Positions 6,659-13,741 of a stretch of 16,368 bases of DNA are shown here, one piece after another. A program made the position numbers and the translations under genes. The stretch is from CAYRUP01 sp964427485 (GTDB taxonomy: Bacteria; Pseudomonadota; Gammaproteobacteria; DSM-16500), in contig CAYRUP010000033.1 in the NCBI GenBank assembly GCA_964427485.1, positions 1-16,368 of the forward strand. Reading direction: 5' to 3'. The stretch's first letter is position 1; every line of letters starts with the position of its first letter. The notes below the pieces were generated by a model. The model was given only the letters and a program-made list of their open reading frames with translations. It was not told the origin of the DNA and searched no databases.

Positions 6659-7741
6659 ATGAATCTATCACAAGCGACTTATATTTGGATCGATGGATCG
6701 AGCCCGACTCAAACATTGCGTTCCAAAGTTAAAATTATACCTTTTAATCAAAAACTAACCCTCAATGATTTACCTCAATGGAATTTCGATGGTTCCTCCA
6801 CTTGGCAGGCAGTAGGCCATGATTCCGATTTAATTTTACAGCCCGTTTGTGTTGTAAAAGACCCTATTTTAGGAGAGCCAAACTATTTGGTGCTCTGCGA
6901 GGTTTTAAATCCAGATGGAACGCCTCACGTCAGCAACAAGCGTGCCCATTTGGTGCAAATCATGCAGCAATATGGTCACGAACAAGATCCTTGGATGGGG
7001 TTTGAGCAGGAATATACGCTTTTTAGCGGACAGCAGCCATTGGGATGGCCTGAACGAGGTTATCCGGCTCCGCAAGGTCCTTTTTATTGCGGCGTAGGTG
7101 CAGATGAAGTATTCGGTCGGCATTTAGTCGAAGAACATGCACAAGCGTGCCTCGATGCGGGAATTATGCTTTATGGAATTAACGCTGAAGTCATGCCAGG
7201 ACAATGGGAATTTCAAATTGGTTATCGTGGCGTTGAGGGCGAAAGCGCAGACCCAGTGACGGTTGCAGATCATTTGTGGTTGGCACGTTGGTTATTGTAT
7301 CGTCTCGGCGAAGAATATGACATTACCGCGCGATTACATCCAAAACCGGTTAAAGGCGATTGGAATGGTGCTGGCAAACACACCAATTTTTCCACCGCAG
7401 ATATGAGAAATCCAAAAACCGGAATGGATGCTATCAATAAAGCGATCAAAGCTTTGGAAGCAAGACATAATGAGCATATTGCTGTATACGGACATGACTT
7501 GGAACAACGTTTAACTGGCAAACATGAAACCGCGCATATTTCGCAGTTTATTTCGGGTGTTGGCAATCGTGGCGCTTCAATTCGAATTCCTCGTCCAGTT
7601 GCAATGAAGGGATATGGTTATATTGAAGATCGCCGTCCAGGCGCGAATGCAAATCCTTACGAAGTGGCTTCAATTTTAGTCGAAACGATTTGTGGTGTTA
7701 ATGTAAAAAAAAATTCTGAAAAAGTAGTTTCTTGTTCTTAG
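6659..7741 (+). CDS. glnII: Glutamine synthetase type II (GSII)
   Basis: This cytoplasmic enzyme makes glutamine from glutamate, ammonia and ATP. The 360-aa size is that of the eukaryote-like GSII class, not the ~470-aa GSI common in proteobacteria. Diagnostic motifs run in order: WNFDGSST (41-48); GFEQEYTLF (114-122, metal-binding glutamates); YCGVGADEVFGR and INAEVMPGQWEFQIG (143-188); GDWNGAGKHTNFST (233-246, ATP/ammonium site); and LTGKHETA with NRGASIRIPR (303-312). The position after FDGSST is W49 rather than the G of eukaryotic enzymes, though this site varies in bacterial GSIIs. The start has GAGAG just upstream and a possible TAAAAT -10 at 6613-6618. GSII is a homo-oligomer and is not regulated by adenylylation as GSI is. 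The gene appears to be monocistronic and ends against a hairpin repeat. Confidence 0.95.
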   Translation: MNLSQATYIWIDGSSPTQTLRSKVKIIPFNQKLTLNDLPQWNFDGSSTWQAVGHDSDLILQPVCVVKDPILGEPNYLVLCEVLNPDGTPHVSNKRAHLVQIMQQYGHEQDPWMGFEQEYTLFSGQQPLGWPERGYPAPQGPFYCGVGADEVFGRHLVEEHAQACLDAGIMLYGINAEVMPGQWEFQIGYRGVEGESADPVTVADHLWLARWLLYRLGEEYDITARLHPKPVKGDWNGAGKHTNFSTADMRNPKTGMDAINKAIKALEARHNEHIAVYGHDLEQRLTGKHETAHISQFISGVGNRGASIRIPRPVAMKGYGYIEDRRPGANANPYEVASILVETICGVNVKKNSEKVVSCS

Positions 7742-7754
7742 GTGGTTTGGGTAC

Positions 7755-7800
7755 ACCCTCATCCCCTGCCCTTCTCCCAGCAAGCTGGGAGAAGGGAGCT
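7755..7800. repeat. Palindromic repeat, family B copy 1; likely terminator of glnII
   Basis: An arm ACCCTCATCCCCTG precedes a 13-bp stem (7769-7781 with 7784-7796, CCCTTCTCCCAGC and its complement), followed by GCTTTCTATTT. The same unit occurs in reverse orientation at 11822-11863. Immediately after the glnII stop it could terminate transcription. Confidence 0.85.
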
Positions 7801-7822
7801 TTCTATTTAAGGGAATAAAAAT

Positions 7823-8995
7823 ATGTTAACGGAAAACAAAATCAAAAATATTATTATCAAAATGATTGAGCCGGAAGTTGCCAAAGAAATTTGTCAGAAG
7901 ATCACCGCCACACTGCCAGATTGGTTTGGAATTCAGGAAGCGAATATTCGTTATGCACAAGGGATGTTGGATCGATTGTCATTTGCTGCATCATTAGGTA
8001 ATGATTATATCGGCATGATCACACTTGAATTTCCTTATGCACATAATGCTAATATTTATTGGATGGCGGTCACTCAAAATTATCACAATAAAAATATCGG
8101 CAAAAAATTATTAGCAACAGCTGAAAATTATTGCCGTGAGCATGGCTACGCAACACTCACCGTCGCAACAATCAGTCCAAACCAAAACGATGAACATTAT
8201 CTCAAGACTTATTCATTTTATACAAAATCAGGCTTTAAACCACTTTTTGAAATGAATACTTATGATAGTGAAAATCGAATGGTTTACCTGCAAAAAACAT
8301 TGAGCTTAGACGATTTTGTTTTTGTGGATCTCACCCATACATTATCTCCCACGGTACCACATTGGGGTGTCGATGTTGGTTTTAAATATAATGCGCGCTT
8401 GATTCAAAGTGCTGAATCGGCTGGAGAGATGAAATTTCGCGTGCAACGTCTTGAAATGTCGGCAGGCATTGGAACCCATATGGATGCACCCTCGCATTGT
8501 TATGAGGATGCTGCTGCGATTAATGATATTCCACTTCAAGCACTCATCACGGTGTGTAGAGTGATTGATGTATCAAAACACGCACATGAAAATTATAGTG
8601 TTACAGTCGATGATATTTCCTCTTTCGAAGAAAAATATGGAACGATACCCGAAGGCGCTTTTGTCATTATTTATACGGGTTGGGATCAGCGCTGGGATCA
8701 ACCTGAAAAATATCGCAATGAAAAAATTTTTCCGAATATTTCAGTTGAAGCAGCGAAATTATTACTTTCCAGAAATATTGTGGGAATGGGAATTGATACA
8801 CTTTCTCCCGATGCATTTGGATCGGATTTTCCTGTGCATCAATTAATGTTAAGCGCAGGAAAATATATTATCGAGAATGTAGCGAACGCAAAACAATTAG
8901 ACCCAAGCGATTCTTATGTTTTTGCCTTGCCCATGAAAATCATGGATGGAACTGAAGCGCCAGTTAGATTAATTGGGATGAATAGAAGAAAATAA
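7823..8995 (+). CDS. Fusion of GNAT acetyltransferase and cyclase-family (kynurenine-formamidase-like) hydrolase
   Basis: Two enzymes lie in one 390-aa chain. Residues about 25-160 are a GNAT acetyltransferase, with acetyl-CoA loop QNYHNKNIGKKLLATAENYC (85-104) and C-terminal motif YSFYTKSGFKPLFEM (130-144). Residues about 165-387 form a cyclase-family domain (PF04199 type: kynurenine formamidase, isatin hydrolase). It begins FVDLTHTLSPTVPHWG and carries the metal-binding signature GTHMDAPSH (217-225, H219 and D221 as likely ligands). It also has FVIIYTGWDQRW (280-291) and the GMGIDTLSPD segment (321-330). The acyl acceptor and the hydrolysed substrate are unknown. An AAGGG precedes the start by about nine bases. 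No stop codon or frameshift separates the domains, so the fusion looks real. The gene stands alone between glnII and the ankyrin genes. Confidence 0.8.
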   Translation: MLTENKIKNIIIKMIEPEVAKEICQKITATLPDWFGIQEANIRYAQGMLDRLSFAASLGNDYIGMITLEFPYAHNANIYWMAVTQNYHNKNIGKKLLATAENYCREHGYATLTVATISPNQNDEHYLKTYSFYTKSGFKPLFEMNTYDSENRMVYLQKTLSLDDFVFVDLTHTLSPTVPHWGVDVGFKYNARLIQSAESAGEMKFRVQRLEMSAGIGTHMDAPSHCYEDAAAINDIPLQALITVCRVIDVSKHAHENYSVTVDDISSFEEKYGTIPEGAFVIIYTGWDQRWDQPEKYRNEKIFPNISVEAAKLLLSRNIVGMGIDTLSPDAFGSDFPVHQLMLSAGKYIIENVANAKQLDPSDSYVFALPMKIMDGTEAPVRLIGMNRRK

Positions 8996-9053
8996 TATTT
9001 TTACACTTTTTAACAAGCCATTTTTTAATTATCCTTCTCATTCCCTGTTTAGA

Positions 9054-9338
9054 ATGATTGAAAATAATCAAATAAATATTTTAGAGAAAAGCCTGCAAAA
9101 TGGCGCAGAACTGAAAACGTATTCTCTAATAAATTTAGTTATGGAAGAAACGGTATTGCATGCGGCTGCAAGAATGAATCGAGTTGCATGTTTGAAAATA
9201 TTATTAGATTATTATCCTGCTAGAAAAAATCTCGAAAATATCGCGATTTATTACGAGTCAAACACACCACAATTTCTGACGCCACTTCAAGTGGCGATTA
9301 GAAAAAATAATTCAGCGTGTGAAATTTTATTAAAATAA
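9054..9338 (+). CDS. Short ankyrin-repeat protein (94 aa), possibly a remnant
   Basis: The product holds about two ankyrin repeats: EETVLHAAARMNRVACLKILLDYY (about 31-54) and LTPLQVAIRKNNSACEILLK at the very end. The second stops halfway through the canonical 33-residue unit. Ankyrin repeats mediate protein-protein contacts. No Shine-Dalgarno is visible before ATG 9054. The frame stays open upstream for several tens of bases, so the true start is doubtful. It lies 16 bp before the next gene, which also ends in ankyrin repeats. It may be a truncated paralogue or a small partner of that protein. Confidence 0.5.
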   Translation: MIENNQINILEKSLQNGAELKTYSLINLVMEETVLHAAARMNRVACLKILLDYYPARKNLENIAIYYESNTPQFLTPLQVAIRKNNSACEILLK

Positions 9339-9354
9339 AAATAAATAGGAAATT

Positions 9355-10953
9355 ATGCCAAAACCTAAACTCAACTTTGTATGGATAGGCGCGCCCCGTA
9401 TTGATAAAGGCGGCCATGATATCATTGGTCCTGAATCAATTGATCGGAATTTTCAACATTTTTCGCCAGAAGAGCGCAATCCAATCGTATTTTGGTGTCA
9501 AGAAGCTTTTCAGCAAGTATATAAAGATTATTTTACGGCCAAAGGTCTAAAAATCGAAGTCAAGTCTATTGAAGCTTATTTAAGTGAATTTAAAACGGAA
9601 GACAATACAGCGACAGAAATTCAACAAATATTTAGTAAATTAACTCATCCAGATCGAAATAAAATTATTGATTGTGTTTATTTGAAAGATCTTTTTTTCA
9701 ATGTTCTTTTAGCAACACAAGGCGATTACGTGTTGGATACGAATATACAAACTGATTTGACAGCGCCCGTCAATTTTCCAAAATATACAAAATTTATGTT
9801 TCCTTGGGTGTCAGACACGTCTGAATTATGGATGCAATATGCTCCACCCGATAATTTAAGTCGCGCAAAAAAAGTTTTGCGATGTTATCTTGATCTTTAT
9901 CAAAATGCGGTCAAAATTTTTAATGAACAAGGTTATTCGGCAGAATATCACAAACAAGAAGGCATTATTGCTTCAGCAGCGATACGTTTAAAAAATTGTA
10001 AAGTCATTAATAATTTTATGACGGAAACCTGTGACGTATGGCGTTGTGGTTTTTTAAAAAATACAGAAATTGCTGTGCCTGGTTTTAATGTTCATAAAGA
10101 ATATTACAATTCACATAAGGAAAATCAGGAATATGTTTATAAAGGTCCACATGCGCATGCTATTTTTGGAAAGGTAGATAAACTGGAGTATGAATTAAAT
10201 CATGGAATCCACCCAGATTTCGAAGCAAATCCCAGATGCGCTGTTGAACCCAGTTTAGATTATGATGCGAACAATGAAACATTACTGCATCTCGCGACAC
10301 GTTATTCGCATTTAGAGGGACGAAGAAATTGTATGAAATTACTTTTAGAACGAGGTGCGGATGCCGATCGAGAATATCAAATTATCTCGCGCGACGTTAT
10401 GAAAACAAAAACACCTTTAATTTATACAATAGAGAGTCGGGAAGAAGATGCTGTAAAAAAATTATTTCAATATGCGCGCGTTCCTATTCGACTTGATCGT
10501 ATTTCAAATAATCAAACACCGCTCATGAGAGCTATAAAATGCGGGGGAAATGGACTTGAGCTATTGCTTGATAAAGGGGCTGATCCCAATCAACTTTGTG
10601 AGACAGAAGATCACAGAGACACACCTTTGGCCATGGCAATTAGTCGCAAAAATCCAGCATGGGTAAAATTATTATTAACAAAAGGTAAAGCCAATCCCAA
10701 TACTCCAATTAAAAAAGTATCAGGAATCGTTAGAGTCGCGGCGGAGCCGCCATTGCATATTGCACTCAAAAATGAAGATGCCGAAACAGTCGCTTTGTTA
10801 CTTCAATATGGTGCTGATCCTTTTGCGGAAGCAGAATATCATGTTGGCAATAGTGTTTGTTTTCAAAAAGCAGAAATTATAATAACTAGTAAAGATTGCC
10901 GAATGTTATTAAATACGGCATTACAAATTAGGGCGTGCAAGCTTTGTAATTAA
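9355..10953 (+). CDS. Glycosyltransferase-like (GT-A, TcdA/B-type fold) plus ankyrin-repeat protein
   Basis: In this 532-aa protein the N-terminal ~250 residues begin with LNFVWIG (6-12), the opening strand seen in sugar-DXD and clostridial-toxin glycosyltransferases. They continue with VYLKDLFFNVLLATQGDYVLDTNIQ-type sequence (108-132), which mirrors the toxin pattern D-x-x-R...GG-Y-x-D-x-D. Here it is degenerate: the usual Arg is lost and the DXD reads D128-T-N130. About six ankyrin repeats follow (roughly 265-490), for example NETLLHLATRYSH, NQTPLMRAIKCGG and EPPLHIALKNEDAETVALLL. Such architecture is typical of secreted effectors of intracellular bacteria, but secretion is inference. The start has AGGAAATT-ATG. 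Activity is doubtful until the metal site is tested. It could also be a dead GT used as a binding scaffold. Confidence 0.65.
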   Translation: MPKPKLNFVWIGAPRIDKGGHDIIGPESIDRNFQHFSPEERNPIVFWCQEAFQQVYKDYFTAKGLKIEVKSIEAYLSEFKTEDNTATEIQQIFSKLTHPDRNKIIDCVYLKDLFFNVLLATQGDYVLDTNIQTDLTAPVNFPKYTKFMFPWVSDTSELWMQYAPPDNLSRAKKVLRCYLDLYQNAVKIFNEQGYSAEYHKQEGIIASAAIRLKNCKVINNFMTETCDVWRCGFLKNTEIAVPGFNVHKEYYNSHKENQEYVYKGPHAHAIFGKVDKLEYELNHGIHPDFEANPRCAVEPSLDYDANNETLLHLATRYSHLEGRRNCMKLLLERGADADREYQIISRDVMKTKTPLIYTIESREEDAVKKLFQYARVPIRLDRISNNQTPLMRAIKCGGNGLELLLDKGADPNQLCETEDHRDTPLAMAISRKNPAWVKLLLTKGKANPNTPIKKVSGIVRVAAEPPLHIALKNEDAETVALLLQYGADPFAEAEYHVGNSVCFQKAEIIITSKDCRMLLNTALQIRACKLCN

Positions 10954-10983
10954 AAACGGATTTGGAGACAACAAGGAGATGTT

Positions 10984-11784
10984 ATGTCTAATTCGCGCGA
11001 TAACGATCACGCAGTATGGATAGGTTTTTTTACCGGTTTTTGGAGTGGGGTTGCAGATGTTGCTATTAATTATCCTCCCTATGGGCAAAGGATTCGCGTA
11101 CAAACACAATCCGCTCCCGCTTCATTTAAAAATTTATATCTCGGCGCGAAACCTTATGCAATTTTAACTATTTCCTCAACGATTATTCAGGATGGTGTTA
11201 CAACAGGCAGTAAAAAATTTCTGCCGTACAATGCGTCAAAATATTACGATGCGATGGCTGCAATGATGGGTGGTGTTTTAAGTGCTTTTGTTGCAACTCC
11301 AATGGGCAATATTATTGTTAAACAACAAGAAAAATCACTCAAACCTTTAAAAGCCATACAAGAACTTAAAGCACAAGGTGGATGGTTAAGATTATCTCGC
11401 GGATTGTCCCCGACAATTTTGCGTGATGCAGGTTATTCTGGCGCAACATTTTGGGGTGTTACCGAAGCTGAAAAATATCTTGTTAAAAAATTTGAAATTT
11501 CATCTTACGAAGCACGCTTTTCTGCGAGTTTATTAGTGGGTGTATTTACGAGTTTTATTACCCAACCGTTTGATACATTAGCCACCTTATTACAAAATGA
11601 TTCTGCATGCAAAGTAACGACTTGGAAAAAAACCAAAGAGATTGCGAAAAAAGATGGCGTAAGAGGATTTTTTAAAGGCGGAGGTTGGCGAATGATTTCA
11701 ATTTTTGGTGGGGTCTATGTGATGTCGGTTACATCGGAAAAAATGAAGGAATTAATTGCAAAGTATCGGAGGGGTATGTTTTAA
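10984..11784 (+). CDS. Mitochondrial carrier family (MCF) transporter
   Basis: MCF proteins exchange nucleotides, keto acids or other metabolites across membranes and are almost confined to eukaryotes. A known bacterial example is LncP of Legionella pneumophila, a secreted effector. This 266-aa protein has the full three-repeat plan. Repeat 1 (about 14-82) carries YPPYGQRIRVQ at the first helix end. Repeat 2 (about 92-170) has TPMGNIIVKQQ, then GGWLRLSRGLSPTILRD. Repeat 3 (about 180-257) has the best signature, QPFDTLATLLQ (P-x-D-x-x-x-T-x-x-Q), then KDGVRGFFKGGGWRMI. Six amphipathic/hydrophobic helices are expected. The start has a strong AGGAG five bases upstream. It lies 30 bp after the GT-ankyrin gene, so the two may share a transcript. 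Substrate and target membrane (host organelle or bacterial) are unknown. Confidence 0.88.
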   Translation: MSNSRDNDHAVWIGFFTGFWSGVADVAINYPPYGQRIRVQTQSAPASFKNLYLGAKPYAILTISSTIIQDGVTTGSKKFLPYNASKYYDAMAAMMGGVLSAFVATPMGNIIVKQQEKSLKPLKAIQELKAQGGWLRLSRGLSPTILRDAGYSGATFWGVTEAEKYLVKKFEISSYEARFSASLLVGVFTSFITQPFDTLATLLQNDSACKVTTWKKTKEIAKKDGVRGFFKGGGWRMISIFGGVYVMSVTSEKMKELIAKYRRGMF

Positions 11785-11821
11785 CTCCCGTAAACGTTCG
11801 ATGGGAGCTAAAACTAAAAAA

Positions 11822-11863
11822 CTCCCTTCTCCCGTTTATGGGAGAAGGGCAGGGGATGAGGGT
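11822..11863. repeat. Palindromic repeat, family B copy 2 (inverted)
   Basis: The stem CCCTTCTCCC (11824-11833) pairs with 11840-11849 around a 6-nt loop. The arm GGGCAGGGGATGAGGGT (11847-11863) is the reverse complement of the copy-1 arm at 7755-7771. The arm and half of the hairpin encode the last codons and the stop of the minus-strand ankyrin gene. It sits between two convergent genes and may terminate both. Confidence 0.85.
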
Positions 11864-13599
11864 CGATCCGTTTCCACTTTTCTCGAATTACTCTTATTAC
11901 AATAAAAAAACGAACCAAAATCAGCCGTCCTTTTTTTACTGGGTCTTGGTAAGATTTCCTCAACTAATACATCACCAAGAACTCGCACTTGTTCGGTTTT
12001 ACCGCAGAGAATCGCAACGTCTAATGGAACTTGCCCGCTTGTCGCCGCAATTTTTACATCAGCACCCGATTTAATTAAATAAATTAAAATATCCGCATTG
12101 GTATTGAGATAACTCGCCATAAAAACAGGCGTCATTCCATCTGCGGGTGTGCCTGGTAGATAAGTTTGAATATTTAAATACGCACCCTTCGCTATTAATA
12201 ATTGTACTAATTCTAAATCACCACTATTTACAGCTAAATGCAGCGGTGCATAGCCATTGGCAGCGATAGTATTTAGCTCGGCTCCTTCAGCAAGGAAAAT
12301 TTTTACGAGTTCTGTATATCCGAAATAAGCGGCCATATGCAGCGGTTCTTGTCCGAAATGATTTGTACTGAGCATTAAAGAAGGAAATGCTTTTATTAAT
12401 TCGTGTACGCGTTGAATATCATTTTGTTCTACACATTGCAAAAATTCTTTGGACAGTTTGCAATAAGGATTACTCGTACTACTGGTTATTCTTATTCCGC
12501 GCGAAGTTACTAAATCTTTTTCATGCTGCGTTATTTTATATTCATATTCATTAATATGAATATGTTGAACACATGCAGAATCTAAGAAATCAATCGCTGG
12601 CAACAAAACTTCAATATAACCACCTAAATTAACTTTCGATTGATACTGTTGACTGTGGGAAAGAGGTAGCATTCCTTTCGTGGCTCGCTCAGCAAGCGCG
12701 GTGAGTAATTTATCGGTACTTTGCCACAAAATAAAATCCAAATGATGAAATGTGCAAGGAACTAAATGCTGATCCAGTTGAAATTTGGCATCCATAGAAT
12801 CATGAGGATTGAATAAACTATTTAATTTGATTTTCGAGCATAAAACAGCAAATGATTTTCCATAATTTGTAATGGGTTCAATCGTATGATTTTGATCAAG
12901 TAAAATTAAGGCGCCATAGCGAGGTCTTGCACTTAAAGAATTTCTAAAATCCATTGCGAGTGACGCACTCACTTCGCTAAATAATTCTTTTTCAGTCGCA
13001 TTACGTTCGCGTTGATAGAGTTTTCCTCTTGCATCAGAATTTCGTTCGAATAAATTCATTGTTTGATGGTGAGTCAAACCTTTTTTTAAAAAGGAAGCAT
13101 TAAAGGTGACAACGATGACTGAATTGGTTTCGAGAAAACGAATACAATCTTGATAAATTTTCGCTGTGTGTGTGGTATAGCCAAGGCTTTCTAATCTTTT
13201 AATAATGACTTCTCGGACATTATATATTGTTTGATAGAGCATATTTAATTGATCCATATCGGAAACAACATCAGACCAGAGTTTTCTCGCTAGTACTTGA
13301 TTTTTTTCTCTGCCTGTTAGAATGAATTTGGAGGGCGGTTTCGATAATAAAATATTGATTTGTTCTAAATATTCAAGCACGGCCGATTCACAAGGTAATT
13401 TTCTGAGTGATAATAAAAATTGGGTATAAGTTGGGACAGCGTAGTCATTTTTTGGTGGAGGTTGGCTTTGTTTAAGAAAAAAAGGTAATTCAATTAAAGG
13501 ATCTTGTAAAAGCCAATTTATATCAATTTTTTTGCTAATTTCCCTCAATAATTTTTCCAGCTGTAGTTTACGCGCATCCATTCGTAACCCCATTAGCAT
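11836..13599 (-). CDS. DUF3626-like domain plus ankyrin-repeat protein
   Basis: Function is unknown. In this 587-aa protein, residues about 1-150 are helical and unrecognised. Residues about 160-350 resemble the bacterial DUF3626 family, with VTFNASFL (164-171), QTMNLFERN (179-187), ARPRYGALILL (224-234), CTFHHLDFILWQS (282-294) and GGYIEVLLPAIDFL (326-339). About five ankyrin repeats fill 382-543 (GQEPLHMAAYFGYTELVKIFL, NGYAPLHLAVNSGDLELVQLL and others), giving a likely protein-binding platform. The final codons (RPSSPALLP) are read from repeat family B. ATG 13599 gives the longest form; ATG 13581 (MDARKLQ) has GGGG six bases upstream and may be the real start. A secreted effector is plausible but not shown. 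It is convergent with the MCF gene and divergent from the lexA operon. Confidence 0.62.
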   Translation of the reverse strand: MLMGLRMDARKLQLEKLLREISKKIDINWLLQDPLIELPFFLKQSQPPPKNDYAVPTYTQFLLSLRKLPCESAVLEYLEQINILLSKPPSKFILTGREKNQVLARKLWSDVVSDMDQLNMLYQTIYNVREVIIKRLESLGYTTHTAKIYQDCIRFLETNSVIVVTFNASFLKKGLTHHQTMNLFERNSDARGKLYQRERNATEKELFSEVSASLAMDFRNSLSARPRYGALILLDQNHTIEPITNYGKSFAVLCSKIKLNSLFNPHDSMDAKFQLDQHLVPCTFHHLDFILWQSTDKLLTALAERATKGMLPLSHSQQYQSKVNLGGYIEVLLPAIDFLDSACVQHIHINEYEYKITQHEKDLVTSRGIRITSSTSNPYCKLSKEFLQCVEQNDIQRVHELIKAFPSLMLSTNHFGQEPLHMAAYFGYTELVKIFLAEGAELNTIAANGYAPLHLAVNSGDLELVQLLIAKGAYLNIQTYLPGTPADGMTPVFMASYLNTNADILIYLIKSGADVKIAATSGQVPLDVAILCGKTEQVRVLGDVLVEEILPRPSKKRTADFGSFFYCNKSNSRKVETDRPSSPALLP

Positions 13600-13670
13600 A
13601 GAACGTAATCAATTGGATACAATAACAAGAAATTGATTTCTTTAATAGGGTCAAAAATCGTTTAAAAGGG

Positions 13671-13700
13671 TTGATCGTTCACCAAAAGTTCATTTACTAT
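13671..13700 (+). promoter_or_regulatory. Promoter of the lexA-polY operon with embedded LexA box GTTC-N7-GTTC
   Basis: A -35 TTGATC (13671-13676) and a -10 TACTAT (13695-13700) are spaced 18 bp apart. Between them lies an exact direct repeat GTTC-ACCAAAA-GTTC (13677-13691). GTTC-N7-GTTC is the established LexA box of Alphaproteobacteria, and a repressor bound there would block RNA polymerase. The E. coli-type CTGT-N8-ACAG box is absent from this intergenic region. Confidence 0.7.
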
Positions 13701-13718
13701 TTTAGTTAATAGGCGCAA

Positions 13719-13735
13719 GTGAACAAGTGGTGAAT
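13719..13735 (-). promoter_or_regulatory. Second, inverted candidate LexA half-operator (GAAC-N7-GAAT)
   Basis: GTGAACAAGTGGTGAAT on the plus strand contains GAAC-N7-GAAT, one base from a perfect alphaproteobacterial box on the opposite strand. The 17-bp unit matches the reverse complement of 13677-13693 at 12 of 17 positions. It lies downstream of the promoter, just before the lexA start. Confidence 0.5.
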
Positions 13736-13741
13736 AATCCA

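Noticed and set aside
8565..8846. 93-codon plus-strand frame inside the GNAT-cyclase gene
   Set aside because: It overlaps the conserved cyclase domain in another frame and has no recognisable domain.
11685..12074. 129-codon plus-strand frame running out of the MCF gene
   Set aside because: It overlaps the end of the carrier gene in another frame, crosses repeat B and is antisense to the ankyrin gene; its content is explained by those features.
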